Assembly: GCA_963742315.1 (NCBI GenBank)
Contig: CAVULE010000003.1
Coordinates: 310,001 to 374,000, forward strand
Reading direction: 5' to 3'
Origin: AV69 sp963742315
Lineage (GTDB): Bacteria; Verrucomicrobiota; Verrucomicrobiia; Chthoniobacterales; UBA10450
Length of the DNA stretch: 64,000 nt
Part shown: positions 27,020 through 34,278 of the stretch, one piece after another
Layout: every line of letters begins with the position of its first letter
Position numbering within the stretch: the stretch's first letter is position 1
The notes under the pieces: generated by a model
What the model was told of the DNA's origin: nothing
Databases searched by the model: none
What the model saw: only the letters and a program-made list of their open reading frames with translations
Position numbers and translations under genes: made by a program

Positions 27020-28111
27020 GTGAACTCGGACGCAATTGAAATTTTTGGGAGCGGTTTTCGTTATGCTGCGCTCGTCGGCGATGGAGCAATGGCGAAGGCT
27101 GGCGAATTCGCTCGCAAGGTGATGAGCGGAAATCGTTGCGCTATTATCGCCGATGAAACCTCGGCGCGATTGTTCGGCGATCGCATCTCTGAAAGTTTCA
27201 CCGCGGAGAAGTTTTCACCGCATTTGGTCCGAATTCCGGCCGGCGAAAAATCGAAGTCGCTCACGCAAGTCGAGAAAATTTGCGACGAGTTGATCGAGGC
27301 GGGGCTCGATCGGAGTTCGTTTGTGGTTGGTCTGGGCGGCGGCGTCATCGGCGACATCTCCGGATTTGTTGCTGCCATTTTTCAACGCGGCATTCCGCAT
27401 GTTCAAATCCCGACCACGCTGCTCGCCATGGTCGACAGCTCAATCGGCGGTAAGACCGGAGTAAACCTTGACGCTGGGAAAAATTTGATCGGCGCCTTTC
27501 ATCATCCCGCGTTGATTATCGCGGACGTCAAAGCGCTCGAATCCTTGCCGCCAAAAGAATTGCGTCAGGGTTACGCGGAAATCATCAAACACGCGATCAT
27601 CCGTGACGCTGAAATGTTTCGCGCCCTGTCACCCCGAACGAAACGCCAGTCCGGCTCGGACTCGACGAACGGATTCGTCGCGCTGATTCGGCGTAACATC
27701 GCGATCAAAGCCCGGATCGTCTCGGATGATGTTCGCGAGATTTCAGGGGAGCGCGCGCTGCTAAATTTTGGTCACACCGTCGGACACGCGATTGAACGCG
27801 CCACGAACTTCAAAATTCCGCACGGCGATTGCATCAGTATTGGGATGGTGGCGGCCTGCGGCATTTCGATGAAAAGGGCGGGCCTTTCTTCTCAGGAACG
27901 GGATGATGTCATTGCGCTGTTAAAACGGTTTCAGTTACCGACGCAACTGCCTGCTGAAGTCGATCGAGAAAGGGTAGTCGCCGCGGTTGTGCACGATAAA
28001 AAATTCCTTGGCGGCAAAATTCGATTCGTCGTCACGCCGAGAATTGGCGAAGCGCATGTTTCAAACGATGTGACGATGGAAGATATTCGGGAAGGGATCG
28101 CGGAGTTGTAG
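27020..28111 (+). CDS. aroB: 3-dehydroquinate synthase
   Basis: 363 aa. Second step of the shikimate pathway: converts DAHP to 3-dehydroquinate, using NAD and a divalent metal. Family motifs are present: VGLGGGVIGDISGFVAA, IPTTLLAMVDSSIGGKTGVN, KNLIGAFHHP, GYAEIIKHAII and NFGHTVGHAIE (zinc ligands). It starts with GTG at 27020. Its TAG stop lies inside the GTAG that opens a family B repeat. Confidence 0.95.
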   Translation: MNSDAIEIFGSGFRYAALVGDGAMAKAGEFARKVMSGNRCAIIADETSARLFGDRISESFTAEKFSPHLVRIPAGEKSKSLTQVEKICDELIEAGLDRSSFVVGLGGGVIGDISGFVAAIFQRGIPHVQIPTTLLAMVDSSIGGKTGVNLDAGKNLIGAFHHPALIIADVKALESLPPKELRQGYAEIIKHAIIRDAEMFRALSPRTKRQSGSDSTNGFVALIRRNIAIKARIVSDDVREISGERALLNFGHTVGHAIERATNFKIPHGDCISIGMVAACGISMKRAGLSSQERDDVIALLKRFQLPTQLPAEVDRERVVAAVVHDKKFLGGKIRFVVTPRIGEAHVSNDVTMEDIREGIAEL

Positions 28112-28138
28112 CTGCCGCTGTCCTCAGCGGCAGATCCC
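28105..28138. repeat. Hairpin repeat family B at the aroB stop
   Basis: GTAGCTGCCGCTGTCCTCAG then CGGCAG, overlapping the aroB stop codon. Confidence 0.7.
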
Positions 28139-28143
28139 CTGCT

Positions 28144-28241
28144 CTGGGGGAGCGCAGGCTGCTAGCCGAAACGAATTCTCTTTCCGGATTCTCGTCGGCA
28201 AGCTGCCGACGAGTGCAGGCTGGCAGCCTGCGCTCCCCGGA
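28144..28241. repeat. Large intergenic inverted repeat
   Basis: GGGGGAGCGCAGGCTGC pairs with GCAGCCTGCGCTCCCC about 80 bases later, with the inner hairpin CTCGTCGGCAAGCTGCCGACGAG. It lies between the converging aroB and amidase genes. Confidence 0.8.
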
Positions 28242-28259
28242 AAGAAGCGATTGCGCGAG

Positions 28260-29513
28260 CTATTTTATGGCGCGCACGCTGCGGCAATAGTCAGCCAAGC
28301 CGTCCGCTACGGCCTGCGCATATTCGCGAAAGATACTCTTGCGTTGCACCCCATTGAATTCGCGAGTGCCATCGTAATCGCCCGCTTCAATTCGCGCGAG
28401 GCCTTCCGTGCTGTTCATCACATACGGCTCAAAATAAATCACCGGGCATCGAAAAACGCGCGTTGCCAGAAGATTGCGCGCATACACGTATCCGCTCGTT
28501 CCCACTTTAGTTACCGTATCGGTCGTATATTGGTAAGGCGGCAACCCGGTTTCCTGCGCAAACGTCGCAGCCATAGCATCGGCCAGCGGCAGTTCTTCTT
28601 CGTAAGTGCGACTGAGCAAGCGCCGGATCATCTCGTAACGCTCGTCATCGTGGGCAATCTCCTCCGGCAGGTAAGAACCGTTCACCAACACATGAAAATG
28701 ATTGCGATCGATCAACGTCGGATTTTTCGGATCGCCCCAACCTTCGGCATTGAAATGCAGGCAAAGCACCAGATCAGGCTGCAACTTCATGTTCACCTTC
28801 TTCGCGCGGTAACGAATTTCGCTTTGCCGATAAAACAGCAATTCGCTTTGCCACCGAATCGATTTGTCCTTGTCCACATCGTCGGCCTCATAATTTTGCC
28901 GTGGCTCGTTTACCCCGATCTTCGCCAGGACTTCCCTCGCGATTTCCCGAAAATCATCCGGACGCAGCGGTGTCGTGGGACGATCGTGCCGCCGGGCGAA
29001 GGAAATTTCCGCGCCAAGCGCGCGCAATTTCGGCGCCAGAATCTTCGCCACCCGCCAGGTCAGTTCGCCCTCTTCCACCGGCCGCTTGTCGTCTACCTGA
29101 AACCAACGCTCTTCCATTTTCGCCCAGCGTCCACCGAGATGACCCGGATCAAGCGTGACATTCAATCCGCTGAGCGGTTGTTTTGCAGATGCGCGCCGCA
29201 GTTTATCAATGCGCCGCCAATAATGCGCCGGCAACTTGCGCGGAGTTTCTTTGGCGAACTGCAAGGTGAGGAACGTCTGCGCTGCCGCGTCCTCCACGAT
29301 CCGGGCCGAATCCTCGTTAATTTGAATCAAGTCATCGTAGCCGCGAGTAGCATAAACATTTTGCAATAAGCGCGTAAAATCATCACGAGTGATCGTTTCC
29401 TGGTAACGCTCCAGCGTCGGCCAGCGCGGGTTGTCGGCCAGCGGACTGATCTCCGCCGCTTTCAGCTGGCCCAGGTTGTAAAGCGCGAAAAGAACGAGAA
29501 CGCAACGGACCAT
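28260..29513 (-). CDS. N-acetylmuramoyl-L-alanine amidase-like protein, secreted
   Basis: About 417 aa from the ATG at 29513, which opens a signal peptide (MVRCVLVLFALYNLGQLKA). The GTG at 29537 is an alternative start. Amidase_3-like motifs are visible: LDPGHLGG, EEGELTW (glutamate ligand) and LCLHFNAEGWG. A C-terminal YFEPYVMNS region takes the place of the usual VECGF. It probably acts on peptidoglycan but is more divergent than the amidase at 14-796. It diverges from the next gene with about 36 bases between starts. Confidence 0.75.
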   Translation of the reverse strand: MVRCVLVLFALYNLGQLKAAEISPLADNPRWPTLERYQETITRDDFTRLLQNVYATRGYDDLIQINEDSARIVEDAAAQTFLTLQFAKETPRKLPAHYWRRIDKLRRASAKQPLSGLNVTLDPGHLGGRWAKMEERWFQVDDKRPVEEGELTWRVAKILAPKLRALGAEISFARRHDRPTTPLRPDDFREIAREVLAKIGVNEPRQNYEADDVDKDKSIRWQSELLFYRQSEIRYRAKKVNMKLQPDLVLCLHFNAEGWGDPKNPTLIDRNHFHVLVNGSYLPEEIAHDDERYEMIRRLLSRTYEEELPLADAMAATFAQETGLPPYQYTTDTVTKVGTSGYVYARNLLATRVFRCPVIYFEPYVMNSTEGLARIEAGDYDGTREFNGVQRKSIFREYAQAVADGLADYCRSVRAIK

Positions 29514-29549
29514 CTGGACTTCGCGTTCAATAATCACGATGATCGGTGA

Positions 29550-30404
29550 ATGCTAACGATTCTTTTTCTGGGCGATATCGTTGGCGAACCGGGCCGGAGC
29601 GCGGTGATCGCGCGCCTCCCGGAATTAAAGGAAAAATACGGGCTCGATTTCATCATCGTGAATGGCGAAAACACAGCCGGCGGGCGAGGCATTACCGGGA
29701 AAATCACGATCGATCTCTTACGCGCGGGCGTTTCGGTCATTACCACGGGCGATCATATCTGGGACCAGAAGGAGATTTTCGGCTTCATCGACACCGAGCC
29801 ACGCTTGCTCCGCCCGATTAATTATCCGGAAGGCGCGCCGGGGCACGGAGCGATCGTACTGGAGACGGCAAAAGGAAAAGTGGGCGTCATCAACGTGCAA
29901 TGCCGCACCTTCATGCTCCCCATCCTGGAGAATCCATTTCACGCGATGGAAGGGGCGATTGCGAAAATGCGCACAGAAACTTCGATCATCGTGGTTGATG
30001 TTCATGGCGAAACGACAAGCGAGAAAATCGCGCTCGCCCGGTTTCTCGATGGCAAAGTTTCCGCCGTTCTCGGCACCCACACCCACGTCCAGACAGCCGA
30101 CGAACAGATTTTTCCCGGTGGCACGGCCTTTCTTTGCGATGCCGGAATGTGTGGACCGGTAAATTCTATTATAGGTCGAGCCGTCGAACCAATCGTACAG
30201 CGTTTCATGTCGAATTTGCCCGCGCAATTCCCGGTCGCCGCCGGCGAGGTGCGGTTACGCGGGGCGTTGATTGAGATCGATGAGACGACCGGACGCGCCG
30301 TTCGTATCGCCCGGGTGGATGAGCCAGCAGCAAGTACTTCAGGAGAAACGCAGTCCGCCGCGGTGGTGGAAAACGAATACAAGAATGAGCAAGAGAACGG
30401 TTGA
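29550..30404 (+). CDS. YmdB-type metallophosphoesterase (TIGR00282 family)
   Basis: 284 aa. Calcineurin-like phosphoesterase family that includes YmdB, a 2',3'-cyclic nucleotide phosphodiesterase. Metal-binding motifs: FLGDIVGEPGR, VNGENTAGG, TTGDHIWDQKE, DVHGETTSEK and GTHTHVQTAD. The catalytic domain ends near residue 255; about 30 variable residues follow. Confidence 0.88.
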   Translation: MLTILFLGDIVGEPGRSAVIARLPELKEKYGLDFIIVNGENTAGGRGITGKITIDLLRAGVSVITTGDHIWDQKEIFGFIDTEPRLLRPINYPEGAPGHGAIVLETAKGKVGVINVQCRTFMLPILENPFHAMEGAIAKMRTETSIIVVDVHGETTSEKIALARFLDGKVSAVLGTHTHVQTADEQIFPGGTAFLCDAGMCGPVNSIIGRAVEPIVQRFMSNLPAQFPVAAGEVRLRGALIEIDETTGRAVRIARVDEPAASTSGETQSAAVVENEYKNEQENG

Positions 30405-30461
30405 CAGGCTGCACGCCTTGGTCGCATTTGTCTGCCCACAATTGTTTCTACGGAGAGCAAC

Positions 30462-31109
30462 ATGCGTTACATGAAATTGTTAGTTTTGGAAATGATGGTA
30501 TTCGCCATCGGGGCGACGGTACTGTTCGGGCAAGGCAACCAGGAAGCGGCCAATCTCACACGTGAAGGAATCGAAGCTTCCAAGGCAAAAGATTGGGACA
30601 AAGCGATTGCCGCTTTTAAAAGAGCAGCGCAACTGGACGGGCATTACGCTCCAAATCTGGCTTCAGCTTTGCAGCAGCGCGCCACTGTCTATGTGAGTCA
30701 GGGGAAATTTCAGGAAGCGGTTACCGATTATTCCGACGCGCTAAAAGTGAAAGAAAAGGATCCCGATATTTTTGAGCGACGCGCCTACGCCGAGATGCAG
30801 TTGAAAAATTACGACAGGGCGCTGCACGATTACAGCGAAGCGATCAAGCTCAGCCCGCAGGAAACGAAATATTATCAGGTGCGCGCCTTGATTTTCCAAA
30901 CGAAGGGCGATTTCAAAGCGGCTCTAGCCGACGTGGACAAAATCCTCTCGGTCGATCCCAATAATCAGGATGCGCTGCAGCGAAAAAAATTTCTCGAAGC
31001 GAAATTGCACGCACCACCAACGCCACCGCCGACGCCATCCGGTCCCATTCCTAATCCTAACGTGCGTCCGCCAGCCACAGCGACTGCAACACCGGCTACC
31101 AAGCCGTAA
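30462..31109 (+). CDS. Secreted TPR repeat protein
   Basis: 215 aa. A hydrophobic N terminus (KLLVLEMMVFAIGATVLFG) acts as signal or anchor. Three to four TPR units follow (KDWDKAIAAFKRAAQLD, GKFQEAVTDYSDALKVK, KNYDRALHDYSEAIKLS). The tail is Pro/Thr rich. GGAGAG lies 6 bases before the ATG. A periplasmic interaction role is likely; the partner is unknown. Confidence 0.8.
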   Translation: MRYMKLLVLEMMVFAIGATVLFGQGNQEAANLTREGIEASKAKDWDKAIAAFKRAAQLDGHYAPNLASALQQRATVYVSQGKFQEAVTDYSDALKVKEKDPDIFERRAYAEMQLKNYDRALHDYSEAIKLSPQETKYYQVRALIFQTKGDFKAALADVDKILSVDPNNQDALQRKKFLEAKLHAPPTPPPTPSGPIPNPNVRPPATATATPATKP

Positions 31110-31409
31110 TCAAGGAACCGCTCTCGATTGCCCAGAATGTAGCTGCCGCCGTCACCGGCGGCAGAATCTGAAAATCCCTGCCGCTGAGGACAGCGGCAGC
31201 TACAACGCCGCACCACTTAGGAAAAACGCAAACCTCGGCAGCTCGACGGAGTCTCGTCCTACCGATGCGTTCTGCCGAAAATTTCGTTGGTAGGGCGACG
31301 CTCTGCGGAGCCGCAAAAGGACAACTTCCCTATCTACCCGCAACGACCGCAAAACTCCTCAGTGGGAGGGTCGACTTTCAACACAGCATCGGCTGGAAGC
31401 CGATACCAC
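31110..31409. repeat. Gene-free region with family B pair and other palindromes
   Basis: Holds TGTAGCTGCCGCCGTC... and its inverted partner ...GACAGCGGCAGCTACA (31138-31206). Also holds an inverted pair around TCGTCCTACC / GGTAGGGCGA (31253-31300). It lies between convergent genes. Confidence 0.7.
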
Positions 31410-31994
31410 CTACTCTACCGGCGCATCTTGGCCGTTGGGCGAAACTGTTTCAGCCATCGGCGCGAACCGCCGTTTGCGTCGGTTCGCTGGTAACGGCGAA
31501 AGCGTCATCGTGATATTGCGACCAGCGAGCTTCGGCTCCATTTCCACTTGCGACATCCCAGCCAGGTCATTCTTCACCTTGGCCATCAACTGCATTCCAA
31601 ATTCCTGGTGCGCCATTTCGCGTCCTCGAAATTGCAATTGCACCCGCACTTTATTTCCGCGATCGAGAAATTCTTCGCCGTGGCGGATCTTGGTCAGGTA
31701 ATCGTGCTCGTCGATATTTACCCGAAACTTGATTTCCTTCAGCTTGGCCGCCGGCGATGATTTCCGGTCCTTTTCCTGTTTGGCGATATCGTAACGATAC
31801 TTGCCAAAATCGACGATCTTGCACACCGGCGGATTTGCCGTTGGCGCGATCTCAACCAAGTCCAGCTCCAGACTCTGAGCTTTGCGCAGGGCGTCGGACA
31901 ACTTCATGACGCCGAGTTGTTCTCCGGTCGTTCCCATGATCACCCGTACCTCGCGGGCGCGAATCCGACCATTTACACGAATTTGTAGTTGCAG
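31410..31994 (-). CDS. infC: Translation initiation factor IF-3, probable CTG start
   Basis: Prevents premature joining of ribosomal subunits and proofreads the initiator tRNA. The IF3 N-terminal (VNGRIRAREVRVIMGTTGEQ) and C-terminal (KEIKFRVNIDEHDY...RVQLQFRGREM) domains are complete. The frame continues upstream of the GTG at 31943 through conserved IF-3 residues and has no ATG. A CTG at 31994 sits 7 bases after a perfect AAGGAG (32002-32007). An ATT at 31982 is also in frame but 19 bases from that site. A Pro/Asp/Gln-containing tail extends the C terminus. Confidence 0.9.
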   Translation of the reverse strand: MQLQIRVNGRIRAREVRVIMGTTGEQLGVMKLSDALRKAQSLELDLVEIAPTANPPVCKIVDFGKYRYDIAKQEKDRKSSPAAKLKEIKFRVNIDEHDYLTKIRHGEEFLDRGNKVRVQLQFRGREMAHQEFGMQLMAKVKNDLAGMSQVEMEPKLAGRNITMTLSPLPANRRKRRFAPMAETVSPNGQDAPVE

Positions 31995-31999
31995 ATTTA

Positions 32000-32009
32000 G
32001 GCTCCTTCC
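32000..32009 (-). promoter_or_regulatory. Ribosome binding site that decides the infC start
   Basis: Minus-strand GGAAGGAGC. Its AAGGAG core ends 7 bases before the CTG at 31994, and no ATG or GTG is at suitable spacing. Confidence 0.7.
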
Positions 32010-32188
32010 AGCGAAACGAGAGTGCGGCGCATCGCTGTTATTTCATTTTCGCAAATCCGCCGTCGATTGGACGCGACCGCGGAGCACTCGGCATCGATGC
32101 AGCTGCGAAGACCACATCGAGGGGCCCGCAATTTCGCGAGCCGGGGAAAACTGTAGCCACAAAGAAAGAGTCGCAAGATGAAAAAGAT

Positions 32189-32941
32189 CTATTGAGCAGG
32201 TGGCGCGCCGAAATGGGCGGCATGTGCGGCGTAGGCGGCAGCGTCGTCGATCATCGAATCCAAAGTGGCAGCGATAGGTTCTAATCTTATCACGCCTGAG
32301 AAGATTGCGCGATCACCAATTTCAGTATCGACAAGAAAGGTCGGGCGCTGCGTTACCTTGAGGGCCTCCCAATCTGTCGTGCTCTGACGAATCCGCTTTT
32401 CGATTTCCGGCAACTTGGCCCGTTCCAGCAGTTTCCCTTTCTCAAGTCCGCCAGCGCGAGCGCCGATTTCCGCTGCCACATCGAGATCACGAATCGCTTT
32501 TGATCCCTCGCGCAGGATGGAATTGGAAAGCGCCAGTCGCACCGAATCGTCCTTGATTCCAAGATCGCGCGCTGCCTCTGCCACAAGATTGGGGGCCAAA
32601 TATTCCGGCAAAACCGGTTCGTAGGAATCGCTTCGCAACATGAAGGGCGAGCGGTTCATCAACCCGCTGCGCCGGTAATACCATTCCTCCTGCGCGCGCG
32701 ACTTCGGCAATCCCGCCCCGTCCATTAGCGCAATTTTCCAATCGAACTCCACCCGATCGGCGTAGCGGCGTTTCAATTCGGTCCAGGTCGGTTGGGACCA
32801 GAAACACCAGGAAGACATAACATCCAGATAATTCGTGATGAAAATGCGCACCTCCCGAATTTCGCGAAAAATCGCGCCGCGCAAAGAAACTTTCGTGTGA
32901 CGATGTAGCACAGCGATCTTGGCGGTGGGGTCAATGGGCAT
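32189..32941 (-). CDS. DsbA-family thioredoxin-fold protein lacking CxxC
   Basis: About 250 aa with a DSBA/2-hydroxychromene-carboxylate-isomerase-like arrangement: a beta strand then SSWCFWSQPTW, a helical insertion, and a late cis-Pro region QRPTFLVDTEIGD. The usual CPxC is replaced by CFWS, so one cysteine is missing and classic disulfide exchange is unlikely. No signal peptide. An internal start near MSSW cannot be excluded. Confidence 0.65.
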   Translation of the reverse strand: MPIDPTAKIAVLHRHTKVSLRGAIFREIREVRIFITNYLDVMSSWCFWSQPTWTELKRRYADRVEFDWKIALMDGAGLPKSRAQEEWYYRRSGLMNRSPFMLRSDSYEPVLPEYLAPNLVAEAARDLGIKDDSVRLALSNSILREGSKAIRDLDVAAEIGARAGGLEKGKLLERAKLPEIEKRIRQSTTDWEALKVTQRPTFLVDTEIGDRAIFSGVIRLEPIAATLDSMIDDAAAYAAHAAHFGAPPAQ

Positions 32942-33186
32942 CTTGCCCGTTGATGATTAAGATCCCCGCTGCCCGCACAGGCAAACATGCCTGTGTTCCA
33001 GCTGCGCCGATCGTACGCATTCCTTCTGGGTAGCGCACGCGTCTCGCGTGTTGGTTTCGGCGTCCTCGCCGAAACGGAATTTTCCGGTGTGGATTCCAGT
33101 CCGCACGCCAAATTTCTGGCGTTTCGCCAAAAGCCCCTACAATTCCACTACTCCACCACTCCAACACTTCATCATTCCAGGACCCA
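32942..33186. repeat. Intergenic region with partial family A and family C repeats
   Basis: Contains CGCACAGGCAAACATGCCTG and GGGTAGCGCACGCGTCTCGC (33028 on) followed by TTTCGGCGTCCTCGCCGAAA. No gene is seen. Confidence 0.7.
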
Positions 33187-34092
33187 ATGGAGCTCAATCA
33201 CATCCTCCTTTTCAGCGCCATCGCAACCTCGGCGCTCGTGGTCCTTCAAGCTTTCCAGCCGCAAAGTCCCGGCGCCCGCGCCCGCGCTGCCATCGTCCTG
33301 ATCGCATCCGCTTTGGCCTGGCTGCTGGCACGCCCAATCGCAGGCTGGCTCGCCGCCATTGTTTGGTGCGCGCTCTTGGTCGTGCCTGCTTTTCTCCGGA
33401 ACCGCGCCCGGGCTGCGCGTTACCATTACCGCCAATCCGGCTCGGACCGGTTCGGCATCACCGTTTCGCCGGTCGTTCTTGCGCTAATTATCATTAACGT
33501 CGCCGCCTTCATTCTTGAAATTCTCGCCGGCGGCTCAACCAATCCAATGACGCTGCACCGGCTCGGCGAGCTCGATACCCATTTCGTGATCTTTCGACAT
33601 CAATACTGGCGACTCCTCACCGCGCTTTTTCTCCACTACGGACCGATTCACATTTTCTTCAACCTCTTCGCGCTTCTTCTGCTCGGCCCCGCGCTGGAGC
33701 GGCAGATCGGCGGATTTCTTTTCGCCGTCTGTTATTTAGTGTCGGGCATTGGATCGAGCATCGCCGTCGTTTTGCTAACGAAACTGAGACTGCTTGAGCC
33801 GGTGCAACTCGTCGGGGCCTCCGGTTGCATCATGGGTGTCGTCGGCACATGGATCGGTTTCCTCCTCCGTCATCGCCACGCTCCGCTGGCCCGGCAACGT
33901 TTGCGAAACATCTTCGTCATCGTGCTCCTGCAATTGGCCTTCGACGTTGTCACTCCTCGCGTCAGCATGTCAGCCCATCTCGGCGGTCTCTTCACCGGAT
34001 TCCTTCTCGGCCTGCTCGTGCCGGCAAAATCCCTCTTTGCCGAGCGCTTCTCCTTCCCCGTTCGCAAAGAGAGAGGACCACCTGCCGCGTGA
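33187..34092 (+). CDS. Rhomboid family intramembrane serine protease
   Basis: 301 aa. After two N-terminal hydrophobic helices and a basic stretch comes the six-helix rhomboid core. Landmarks are HYGPIHIFFNLFAL (oxyanion loop helix), the nucleophile S212 in VGASGCIMG and catalytic H264 in SAHLGGLFTGF. Rhomboids cut transmembrane helices; the substrate is unknown. Confidence 0.88.
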   Translation: MELNHILLFSAIATSALVVLQAFQPQSPGARARAAIVLIASALAWLLARPIAGWLAAIVWCALLVVPAFLRNRARAARYHYRQSGSDRFGITVSPVVLALIIINVAAFILEILAGGSTNPMTLHRLGELDTHFVIFRHQYWRLLTALFLHYGPIHIFFNLFALLLLGPALERQIGGFLFAVCYLVSGIGSSIAVVLLTKLRLLEPVQLVGASGCIMGVVGTWIGFLLRHRHAPLARQRLRNIFVIVLLQLAFDVVTPRVSMSAHLGGLFTGFLLGLLVPAKSLFAERFSFPVRKERGPPAA

Positions 34093-34112
34093 GGCGGAGC
34101 CTTTTACGCGGC
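34081..34112. repeat. Short dispersed repeat (CCGCGTGAGGCGGAGCC unit)
   Basis: CCGCGTGAGGCGGAGCCTTT then TACGCGG. Near copies occur at about 37106-37136 and 37465-37500. Confidence 0.6.
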
Positions 34113-34278
34113 TCCCCGCCCTCTTTCGACGTTCGTTGTTGGGCATTGGGTGTTGGGCGTTCGGCGTTTGTTTCTCGTCTTTCCGGCGTCACCACTCCTC
34201 CAATCCGCTGCTTCGCCCGAGATTTGCTGCTTTGCTGTTTCATGACAAAATCGCGATGTTGGCCCGCCCATTCCCGCC

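Noticed and set aside
28251..29369. Plus-strand ORF of 372 aa
   Set aside because: Antisense shadow of the amidase gene at 28260-29513, which has a signal peptide and family motifs.
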